A stretch of DNA of 55,562 bases from Lautropia sp. SCN 69-89 (GTDB lineage Bacteria; Pseudomonadota; Gammaproteobacteria; Burkholderiales; Burkholderiaceae_E), in the NCBI GenBank assembly GCA_001724855.1, contig MEED01000039.1:1-55562 (forward strand), read 5' to 3'. A model generated the notes under the pieces. That model did no database searches. It saw only the letters and a program-made list of their open reading frames with translations, and was not told the DNA's origin. Position numbers and translations under genes: made by a program. Shown here piece after piece: positions 29,128-36,348 of this stretch (within the stretch, counting starts at the first letter, position 1; every line of letters begins with the position of its first letter).

Positions 29128-29862
29128 ATGGACCTTTCCCGGCGATGGCTGCGGCGCAGATTCGGGTTGCTGTCACAGGCCATTCTGGCCTGGACGATGC
29201 TCGGCGCCCCGATGCCGGCGGCGGCAGCCGAAGGCGCATTCTTCCTTGCCGAAACGGGTCATGCCTACCTCATGCCGGTGCGCACGATCAAGGAGATTGC
29301 CCGAAGCCGCGCGTTCCGGACCACGCTGCACCAGCAATACGATTTCAGTTGCGGTTCGGCCACGGTGGCAACCCTGCTGACCTACCATTACGGGCACCCG
29401 GTGGACGAGGCGACGGTGTTCCGCGCCATGTACGACAACGGCGACCAGGCGAAGATCCGCACCGAGGGGTTTTCGCTTCTGGACATGAAGCGCTACCTCG
29501 AGTCACACGGGTACCGTGCCGATGGCGTCGAGGTTTCCCTCGACGAACTCGCGGGCGCGCGCGTGCCGGCGATCGCGCTCGTGAGCGACAACGGTTACCG
29601 GCACTTCGTGGTCGTCAAGGGCATCCAGGCAAACCGCGTCGTGCTCGGCGATCCGGCGCTCGGCACGCGCATCCTTCCACGCCAGCAGTTCGAGTCGATC
29701 CGCGTCGGCGGCATCTTTTTCGTCATCCGCAATCATCGCGAATCCGCACGCTTCAACTCGCCGGCCGACTGGAACGTGCGACTTGCCGCGCCACTCGCGG
29801 TTGGCGTTGCACGCGATGCGGGGACATTCGCCCTCGGCGTTCCCGATCCCAATCGATTCTAG
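29128..29862 (+). CDS. Secreted C39 family cysteine peptidase, FapD-like
   Basis: 244 residues with a signal peptide or N-terminal anchor (LLSQAILAWTMLGAPMPAAAA) and one C39 peptidase domain. The catalytic set is Cys75 in QQYDFSCGSATVATLL, His159 in GYRHFVVVKG and Asp175 in LGDPALGT. C39 domains normally sit on ABC transporters and cut after Gly-Gly; this one is free-standing and periplasmic, as FapD is in Pseudomonas amyloid operons. Both neighbouring genes encode secreted proteins with an internal RGG site, which makes them likely substrates. Confidence 0.88.
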   Translation: MDLSRRWLRRRFGLLSQAILAWTMLGAPMPAAAAEGAFFLAETGHAYLMPVRTIKEIARSRAFRTTLHQQYDFSCGSATVATLLTYHYGHPVDEATVFRAMYDNGDQAKIRTEGFSLLDMKRYLESHGYRADGVEVSLDELAGARVPAIALVSDNGYRHFVVVKGIQANRVVLGDPALGTRILPRQQFESIRVGGIFFVIRNHRESARFNSPADWNVRLAAPLAVGVARDAGTFALGVPDPNRF

Positions 29863-29881
29863 ACCCCAATTCGGAGGTGTC

Positions 29882-30670
29882 ATGCGTCATCGCACCTTCC
29901 TGCTTACGCCGATCGGCGCGCTGGTTGCGGCGCTTCTGGCCAGTCCGGCCGCCGCGGCCCACGACTCGGATTCCACCGGGATCGACCGGTGGCCCGCAGT
30001 TTCGGAGAGCACGTTGTCGCACGTGCGCGGCGGACTCGATGCCGGTGCGCTCGTGGCGGCCTTCGCCATCGAGCGACTGGTGCGCATCGACGGCGAAATC
30101 GTGGCCGGCACGCGGCTGGTGATAAGCGGGCTCGAGCGGCTCGCCAGCGGCGGTCGGCCGAACGTCGAATTGATCGGCAGCCTTGCGCAGCTGATCCGCG
30201 TGGACCCCGGCAACCTGGCGGCCGATCTCGGCGGAATCGGCCCCGGCCAGGCTGCGCCTGGCAGCACCAGTGGCAGCACAGGTACGGTTTCGGCGACCGG
30301 CTTCGCGTCGGGATCGCTCTCTCAATTCGGGGATGCACTGTCTCGGGCGGTCCAGGACGCCAACGGCGGGCAGGCCGCGCCGCGCGGCACCGTCGCCACG
30401 CCGGCACCGGCCGCGACCCTCTCCTCTGCGCCGGCGCCAGCGCTCGCAAGCCCGTCGATCCAGTCGGCAGGCAACGCGCGCCAGATGATCGTGGTATCCA
30501 CGATTCCGGATGCAGGCACGCTGTCGATGGCGATCCAGAATTCGGTCCAGGCAACACGGATCGAAGCGCGGACCAGCATCGATGCGACGCTCAACAGCCT
30601 GAGTGCGTTGCGCGCTGCCGATTTCGCCGCATCGCTGCGCCAGCAGGCGATCGATTCGATCCGGCGTTGA
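29882..30670 (+). CDS. Secreted protein of unknown function with RGG site
   Basis: 262 residues, preceded by a strong ribosome site (GGAGGT). The signal peptide ends near residue 26 (LLASPAAAA). VSESTLSHVRGG places a double-glycine at residues 50-51, followed by a hydrophobic/amphipathic segment (LDAGALVAAFAIERLV). The middle is Ala/Pro/Ser-rich. The C-terminal part contains MIVVSTIPDAGTLSMAIQNS (to residue 221), which weakly echoes the IQNS end of the small secreted protein. I do not recognise the family. Its place after the C39 peptidase is that of FapE in Pseudomonas, but no real similarity can be claimed. Confidence 0.75.
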   Translation: MRHRTFLLTPIGALVAALLASPAAAAHDSDSTGIDRWPAVSESTLSHVRGGLDAGALVAAFAIERLVRIDGEIVAGTRLVISGLERLASGGRPNVELIGSLAQLIRVDPGNLAADLGGIGPGQAAPGSTSGSTGTVSATGFASGSLSQFGDALSRAVQDANGGQAAPRGTVATPAPAATLSSAPAPALASPSIQSAGNARQMIVVSTIPDAGTLSMAIQNSVQATRIEARTSIDATLNSLSALRAADFAASLRQQAIDSIRR

Positions 30671-30672
30671 AT

Positions 30673-30703
30673 GCGCGGGCGACGTGCGTCCACTCGCCCG
30701 CGC
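30673..30703. terminator. Bidirectional terminator hairpin
   Basis: GCGCGGGCGA (30673-30682) and TCGCCCGCGC (30694-30703) form a perfect 10-bp GC stem with an 11-base loop. It fills the 39-base gap between convergent genes, the secreted 262-residue protein and the porin, so it can end both transcripts. There is no U-tract. Confidence 0.55.
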
Positions 30704-30709
30704 CGCGCG

Positions 30710-31946
30710 TCAGAAGGTCATCGGCAGGCGCAGCGTCAACTCGACGTCGGGGCTGTCGTCGGTCACCCCGATGCCGAGGGACAGATTGACGCTGGTCTTC
30801 TGAGCGCATCGTGCCCAGCTGCAGCCGCCCCGTTCGCGCCAGTACTCGCGCCACCGACTCGGGATCGCGCTGGCTGATCTCCCCCACGATACTGTGCTGA
30901 TAGCCGATGCTGAATGCCGCGCGCTCGTTCAGGGCAAGCCCCATGCCCATGTTCAGATCGAGGACCGCGCCCGGGCGGACCCTGCCGAATCCCTGGCCGA
31001 CGTCACGCGACAGGCTGTACATGTAGGCGGCACCGCCGAAGAACACCGCAGGATCGGACGGGTAGAGGAAGGTCACTCCTCCCTGCACCGCGTCGAATCC
31101 GGTTCCGGTGGGAAGCCGGGTCTGCAGGCCGGTGGTGGGGTCGATCGGTACCTCGAACGCGCCCTCACCGGTGCGCGACTTGTAGCGCAGGTAGCCGATG
31201 TAGACCGGGTTGTCGCCACGAAATGCATTCAACTGGTAGCGCCCCGCAAGCTCGACATCGCCGATCCCCGATCCGCTGGTGTCGAAGAACTCGTCGGTGA
31301 CCGAAGGCGTCGCCAGCGGACGTGACAGGGTGGAACTGCTCGCCCTCACCCACGGCAGCTTGGCCTCGACCTCCAGCCGGTTCGTCAGCCCGTAGCGGCC
31401 GGTCAGGGCGAACGTGGAGATGTCGCGCGAGACCCGTCGGACGTCGATCAAGCCGATGGTGATGGCCGGAAGCACGCTGTATCCGACCAGCGCCACGCGA
31501 TTGTCGGTCGCATGCACGAACTGGTAGGCGGGCTCGATGACGAACCGGCCTCGCGGCGTCAGCGCGGTCGGCTCGTCGAAGATCCTTGCCGAAGCCGCCG
31601 GGCGTTCCGGCGCCGGCGGTGCCTCGCCCACCGGCCCGGATGGCGCCTGGGCGACCGCTTCGGACGCGCCTCGCCCCGTCATCCTGTCGAGCCGGTCGTC
31701 GCCGCGCAGGCGTCGCTCGTAGAGCTTGCGCTCGCCATCGAGGCGGCGACGCTCCTCGGCCACCGCGGCTTCGAGTTCGCGCAACCGGCGCTCGCCGTCC
31801 TCGAGCCGTCGCTCGATATCGCCAAGCCGCACCTGCGCGTCGACTTCGGCTTGCGCGCCGACCGTGGGCGAAGCCGCAGCAATTCCCAGCCCCACCGACA
31901 CCCCCAGCAATGCCCGCCCGGAACACCGTCCGATCCCGGCTACCAT
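30710..31946 (-). CDS. Outer-membrane beta-barrel transporter, FapF-like (frameshift near the C terminus)
   Basis: About 411 residues if corrected. A signal peptide (to about residue 31) is followed by a coiled coil (36-88, DIERRLEDGERRLRELEAAV and onward) and then a barrel of alternating strands from about 130. This is the FapF layout: an N-terminal periplasmic coiled coil and a barrel that secretes amyloid subunits. As written, the frame breaks at position 30800: after RLQLGTMRS the frame runs on into other sequence. The neighbouring frame instead gives KTSVNLSLGIGVTDD, then VELTLRLPMTF and a stop at 30710. That is a proper last strand ending in Phe. One extra (or two missing) bases explain this. 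The start overlaps the regulator stop, so the two are coupled. Confidence 0.75.
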
Positions 31947-33307
31947 GATTTCCCTCCGTTCGCGCCCGTCCGCCGCTCCCTGGGCCGGATGGCGAGGCGC
32001 TGCGCCAACCGGTAGAGCGTGACGCGCGACACGCCGAGTTCACGCGCGGTCGCTGCCATGTTGTAGGTGTTGCGATCGAGCGCGGCCATGATGACATCGC
32101 GTTCCGCGTGCTGGCGTGCCCTGGAAAGCGGGATCGACTCGCACTGGCCGCGCGCGCTATTCAGGCCGAGGTCTTCGGCCGAGATCAAGGCGCCCTCGCA
32201 CATGATCATCGCCTTCTGGACGCGGTTGACGAGTTCGCGAACATTGCCGGGCCACGCATAGGCGCGCATGGTCTCGATCGCCTCCCGCGAAAATCCGCGG
32301 ACCGCCGGCGCACGATAGCCCCGGTAGGTGTCGAACACGTGCCCCGCCAGCGCTTCGATGTCCTCGGGTCTGTCCCGCAGCGCGGGCACCACCACATGCA
32401 GCACGTTCAGCCGATAGTAGAGATCCTCGCGAAAACGGCCCGCGCGTACCGCCTCTGCGAGGTCCATGTGCGTGGCGGCGACCACGCGCGCATCGATGCG
32501 GATCGGGGTCGAGGAGCCGATCCTCACGATGGTCGACTCCTGCAGGAACCTGAGCAGACTCGCCTGCGACTCCAGCGGCAGGTCTCCGATCTCGTCGAGG
32601 AGAATCGTGCCGCCGTCGGCGGCCTCGAGGCTGCCGATCACGCGATGGTGCGCCCCGGTGAACGAACCCTTCTCATGCCCGAAAAGGTGTACCTGCATCA
32701 AGGATGCGGGTATCGCGCCGCAATTGACAGGCACGAATGCGCGATGCCCCCGCCGCGACTGACGATGCACCGCCTGTGCGACCAGTTCCTTTCCGGTGCC
32801 ACTCTCGCCGCTGATCAGCACGGGCGCGTCGACACGCACGACCTTCTCCAGGATGCGGTAGAGCGCGCGCATGGGCTGTCCCGTGCCGACCATGCCGAAC
32901 TGGCCTTTCCCGGATTCGGCAAGGCTCTCAACCTGGCGGCGCAGCATCGCCTTGCCGTGTGCGTGGCCGAGCGCGTATTCCAGACGGTGCACGTCGAGCG
33001 GCAAGGTGTGGAAGTCGAGAAAGAGGTTCGCCAGTGCGCGCGCAACACGCGGGTTCCTGATCGCAGCCGACGTCGTGACCGCGATCCAGTCGATTCCAGT
33101 GCGCGCCAGCGCCTCGTCGAGGTTCGAGTCCTCGAACAGGCCAGAATCGCCGATCACCGCGATCCCGATCAGGCAACCGCCGAATCCGGCGTTCTCGTCG
33201 AGCGCATCACGCTCGACGCATATGGGCTCCCATCCGGCTGCCTTCAGCAACGGAACCAGGTCAACGCATTCGCGTCGAGCCCCGAGCAGCAAGATGCGGC
33301 GGCTCAT
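31940..33307 (-). CDS. Sigma-54-dependent transcriptional activator, VpsR-like
   Basis: 455 residues. Residues 1-135 form a receiver-like domain (SRRILLLGARRECVDLVPLL) without the usual phosphorylatable Asp pattern, as in VpsR. The AAA+ domain has Walker A GESGTGKE, the sigma-54 contact loop GSFTGA (Ser in place of the more common Ala), Walker B GGTILLDEIGDL and the switch region RFREDLYYRLNVL. A Fis-type helix-turn-helix closes it (NMAATARELGVSRVTLYRLA). VpsR and the related BerB respond to cyclic di-GMP and control matrix genes; the same is inferred here. The probable target is the sigma-54 promoter at 26431. It overlaps and precedes the porin gene. Confidence 0.85.
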   Translation of the reverse strand: MSRRILLLGARRECVDLVPLLKAAGWEPICVERDALDENAGFGGCLIGIAVIGDSGLFEDSNLDEALARTGIDWIAVTTSAAIRNPRVARALANLFLDFHTLPLDVHRLEYALGHAHGKAMLRRQVESLAESGKGQFGMVGTGQPMRALYRILEKVVRVDAPVLISGESGTGKELVAQAVHRQSRRGHRAFVPVNCGAIPASLMQVHLFGHEKGSFTGAHHRVIGSLEAADGGTILLDEIGDLPLESQASLLRFLQESTIVRIGSSTPIRIDARVVAATHMDLAEAVRAGRFREDLYYRLNVLHVVVPALRDRPEDIEALAGHVFDTYRGYRAPAVRGFSREAIETMRAYAWPGNVRELVNRVQKAMIMCEGALISAEDLGLNSARGQCESIPLSRARQHAERDVIMAALDRNTYNMAATARELGVSRVTLYRLAQRLAIRPRERRTGANGGKSW

Positions 33308-33416
33308 CGACTTCAGCCTTTCGCGGTGAGATCGAAGCATATGCCCGCTGCGCACGCGCGAAAAGACCCCTTCGACATGGGGCCTCCCGGATCCGCCACC
33401 GCCCGTGTGCCGGGTG

Positions 33417-33445
33417 TTGACCTGGATCATGTCCGGATCATTTCC
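33417..33445 (+). promoter_or_regulatory. Direct repeats and possible promoter in the regulator/ferritin gap
   Basis: Two adjacent 11-bp direct repeats, GGATCATGTCC (33424-33434) and GGATCATTTCC (33435-33445), differ at one base and are one helical turn apart. TTGACC at 33417-33422 could be a -35 element for the ferritin-like gene, with a weak -10 within the repeats. The repeats share the core GGATC with the palindrome at 26353. They may be an operator for the divergent regulator gene or the ferritin-like gene. Confidence 0.35.
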
Positions 33446-33505
33446 GGAAAGCGACCCTTGGGCATGGCCGGCTGCGCGCCGACCGATCATCGCGAGGGCC
33501 CTCCC

Positions 33506-34003
33506 ATGACTTACACGCTGCCCGAATTTCTCGCCCACGCTGTCGCGCTGGAGACCGAAGCGGCCGAGCGCTACCTCGAGCTCGCCGACATGATGGAAGC
33601 GCACCGCAACGACGAGGTGGCGGCGCTGTTCCGCGACATGGTGCATTTCTCGCAGTTGCACCGCGACGAGATCAAGGCCAGGGTTGGCAACGTCGTGCTG
33701 CCGAAGCTGAAGTCATGGGAATACCGGTGGACCACGCCGCCCGAAGTGGGCGGCGACGAGGCCTTCGACTACCTGCTCGACCCGTGGCACGCGTTGCGCT
33801 ATGCGCGCGAGAACGAGGTCCGCGCGATGGAGTACTACAGTTCGGTCGGCATGCAGTCCACCGACCCGGAAGTCAGGCGGCTGGCCTCGGAATTCGCGAG
33901 CGAGGAAGCCGACCACGTCGATGCACTCGACAAATGGCTCGCCCGCACGCACCGTCCGTCCACCACCTGGGACGCCGATCCCGACATCCCGCCGCTGCGC
34001 TAG
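33506..34003 (+). CDS. Ferritin-like / rubrerythrin-type protein
   Basis: 165 residues, a four-helix ferritin-like fold. Carboxylate/His positions typical of a di-iron site occur as ETEAAERYLEL (helix 1), HFSQLHRDEI (helix 2), ENEVRAMEYY (helix 3) and ASEEADHVDAL (helix 4). There is no rubredoxin domain. Related small proteins are peroxide- or iron-handling; the exact reaction is unknown. The start was set at the ATG at 33506, where the first helix begins. It is divergent from the sigma-54 activator gene. Confidence 0.82.
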   Translation: MTYTLPEFLAHAVALETEAAERYLELADMMEAHRNDEVAALFRDMVHFSQLHRDEIKARVGNVVLPKLKSWEYRWTTPPEVGGDEAFDYLLDPWHALRYARENEVRAMEYYSSVGMQSTDPEVRRLASEFASEEADHVDALDKWLARTHRPSTTWDADPDIPPLR

Positions 34004-34086
34004 CGCAGCCGTCGACACGAGCGCGATTCGACTCCGACGCGCTCCCGGGGCCAGTCCAGCCCGCGATCGCCCCGCGGACCTGAACG

Positions 34087-35484
34087 ATGCACGCAGCCGA
34101 TCGCATCTCTGCCGCTTCCGGCGAGCCGCCCCGCGCCAGCCCCGAGGTCGCCGTGATCGGGGCCGGACCGGCGGGACTGATGGCTGCCGAGGTGGCGAGC
34201 CTCGCGGGCCTGACGGTCGACGTCTTCGATGCGATGCCCTCGGCGGGCCGCAAGTTCCTGCTCGCCGGCCGAGGCGGCCTGAACCTGACGCACTCCGAGC
34301 CGCTCGACGCCTTCCTGGCGCGCTACGGCGAGCGCCGGGCAAACCTCGAACCGATCATCCGCGACTTCGGGCCCACCGAGCTGCGCGAGTGGGCACAGCG
34401 GCTCGGCGTGCAGACCTTCGTGGGTTCGTCCGGACGCGTCTTTCCGGCCGAGATGAAGGCGGCCCCGCTGCTGCGCCGCTGGCTGCACCGGCTGCGCGAA
34501 GCCGGCGTGCGCCTGCACATGCGGCATCGCTGGCTCGGCTGGGCGACCGACAGCAACGGAACCCCCTTCACCGACCGCGGTCACGCAGCGGCGCCGGCGC
34601 TGGCAGTACGCGGACCGCACGGCGACCTGACGCTGCGCCCGAAGGCGGTCGTGCTGGCGCTGGGCGGCGCGAGTTGGGCGCGACTCGGCTCGGATGCAGC
34701 ATGGGTGCCGCTGCTCGAAGCGCGCGGCGTGCAAATCGCGCGGCTGCGCCCCGCCAACTGCGGTTTCGACGTGGGCACGCCGCAGCGGCTCGGCTGGTCG
34801 CCGCATTTCCGCGAGCGCTTCGCCGGCCGCCCGCTGAAGTCGGTGGTCGCGAGCATCGACGGCGCATCGGGCGCCCCCGCGCCACGACAGGGCGAGTTCG
34901 TGGTCACCGAAAGCGGCATCGAGGGCAGTCTCGTCTATGCGTTCTCCGCGGCACTGCGCGACACGATCGAGACTGTCGGCTCGGCAACGCTGCGACTCGA
35001 CCTCGCTCCGTCGCGCAGCCCGGCGCGGCTGGCGGCCGAACTCGCGCGGCCGCGCGGCGGGCGCACGCTGGCGAACCATCTGCGCGTGCGTGCAGGGCTC
35101 GAAGGCGTGAAGGCGGGCTTGCTGCGCGAGCTGCTGCCCGCGGAAGACTTCGCCGTCCCGGAGCGGCTGGCGTCCGCGATCAAGGCGCTGCCGCTGCGCC
35201 TGGTCGCGGCGCGCCCGATCGACGAGGCGATCAGCACCGCGGGCGGCGTGTCGTTCGAATCACTGGACACCCGCCTGATGCTGCGCGCGCTGCCGGGCGT
35301 CTTCTGCTCCGGCGAGATGCTCGACTGGGAGGCGCCCACCGGCGGCTACCTGCTCACCGCCTGCTTCGCGACCGGCCGGACCGCGGGCGTCGGAGCCGCG
35401 GCATGGTGCCGCGGCCAGGGGTCTGCTCACCCTGCGAACGAGCCCGCGCCAGCCCCGGCTTCGGAACCGGGCGAGGCGGGGTGA
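34087..35484 (+). CDS. BaiN/HI0933-type flavoprotein (TIGR03862 family)
   Basis: 465 residues. The FAD-binding Rossmann motif is VIGAGPAGLMAAEVAS (about residues 22-37), followed by GRKFLLAGRGGLNLTHSE, the family hallmark. The C terminus has GVFCSGEMLDWEAPTGGYLL and CFATGRTAG, which close the FAD site. Members are NAD(P)/FAD-dependent oxidoreductases of largely unknown substrate. It ends one base before the stop of the convergent dioxygenase gene. Confidence 0.87.
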   Translation: MHAADRISAASGEPPRASPEVAVIGAGPAGLMAAEVASLAGLTVDVFDAMPSAGRKFLLAGRGGLNLTHSEPLDAFLARYGERRANLEPIIRDFGPTELREWAQRLGVQTFVGSSGRVFPAEMKAAPLLRRWLHRLREAGVRLHMRHRWLGWATDSNGTPFTDRGHAAAPALAVRGPHGDLTLRPKAVVLALGGASWARLGSDAAWVPLLEARGVQIARLRPANCGFDVGTPQRLGWSPHFRERFAGRPLKSVVASIDGASGAPAPRQGEFVVTESGIEGSLVYAFSAALRDTIETVGSATLRLDLAPSRSPARLAAELARPRGGRTLANHLRVRAGLEGVKAGLLRELLPAEDFAVPERLASAIKALPLRLVAARPIDEAISTAGGVSFESLDTRLMLRALPGVFCSGEMLDWEAPTGGYLLTACFATGRTAGVGAAAWCRGQGSAHPANEPAPAPASEPGEAG

Positions 35485-35485
35485 T

Positions 35486-36217
35486 TCACGGCGACTGGAA
35501 TCCGCCGCGCCGATAGGTGAGCACCAGCGTGTCGCGGTGCGCATCGGGCCCGTCGGGCCGGATCGGCGTCGCCTCGTGGATGACGCGCGCGTCGTCGAGC
35601 AGCACGGCACTCCAGGGCTCTTCCATCACGAAACGGATGCCCTGCGGGCCGCTGGCGTCGAACACGCGCGATTCGCCGCCGCGCACCCGATGGCGCGCCG
35701 CGAGGATCACCGCCACGAAGTCGACGCCGTCGCGGTGCGCGCCCTCCGGCGTCGGGCGGCCCAGTCCGTCGGAAGTGTCGATGCGGAACTGATGTGCCTC
35801 GATGTACCAGCGATCGACCGCGGCGATCGTCGCGAACAGCGTGCCGAGCGAGGCGAGCAGCCGGCGCCAGTGTTCATCCTGCGTGATCGCCGGCTCGATC
35901 GGCTCGAACATCCGCTCGATGCCGCCGTGCAGTGCGTTGTAGTCGAGTGGCTGCCAGTGCGCCCGATGCGCGGCCTGCGCAAACGCGCCGTGGGCGGGTT
36001 CGTGGACGAAACAGCTGTGCCGGCGCGAGCGGTAGCGCCCGCCGTCCTTCAGGTAGCGGTCGGGCGGCAGCCGGTTCCAGCCGGGCCGCCATCGTTCGAG
36101 CGACGCCGGCGGCACGCCGGTGAGTGCGCGCAATTGGTCGGCCGTCACGACGACGAAGCCCTGCCTCGCGAGCGTCGCGGCAGGATCGCGGCCCGACAGC
36201 GTCCAGGTTTCGTTCAT
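35486..36217 (-). CDS. 2-oxoglutarate-Fe(II) dioxygenase family protein
   Basis: 243 residues. The Fe ligands are probably His and Asp in GAHRDGVDFVAV and the distal His in DARVIHEATPI, with the 2OG-binding Arg in HRDTLVLTYRR. This matches the small bacterial family that includes amino-acid hydroxylases such as isoleucine dioxygenase. The substrate is not predictable. The ATG at 36217 gives the family N terminus; an upstream in-frame ATG at 36298 would add 27 basic residues without family support. Confidence 0.8.
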   Translation of the reverse strand: MNETWTLSGRDPAATLARQGFVVVTADQLRALTGVPPASLERWRPGWNRLPPDRYLKDGGRYRSRRHSCFVHEPAHGAFAQAAHRAHWQPLDYNALHGGIERMFEPIEPAITQDEHWRRLLASLGTLFATIAAVDRWYIEAHQFRIDTSDGLGRPTPEGAHRDGVDFVAVILAARHRVRGGESRVFDASGPQGIRFVMEEPWSAVLLDDARVIHEATPIRPDGPDAHRDTLVLTYRRGGFQSP

Positions 36218-36348
36218 TTTCCGGCCAGTGTAGCGCCCGACCCGCCGCGAACCCTCGTTGCGCCCGAGGGCTTGCGCCGCGCGCCCGGATGCCTTCATGC
36301 TTCGGTGTCGGCCATCGGCCCCGCCACGCCTTCCCCGGGAGACTCCGC

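Noticed and set aside
33466-33482. Second sigma-54-like site before the ferritin-like gene (GGCATGGCCGGCTGC)
   Set aside because: The GG-to-GC spacing is 11, not 10, and the -12 element lacks TTGC; kept out of the feature list.
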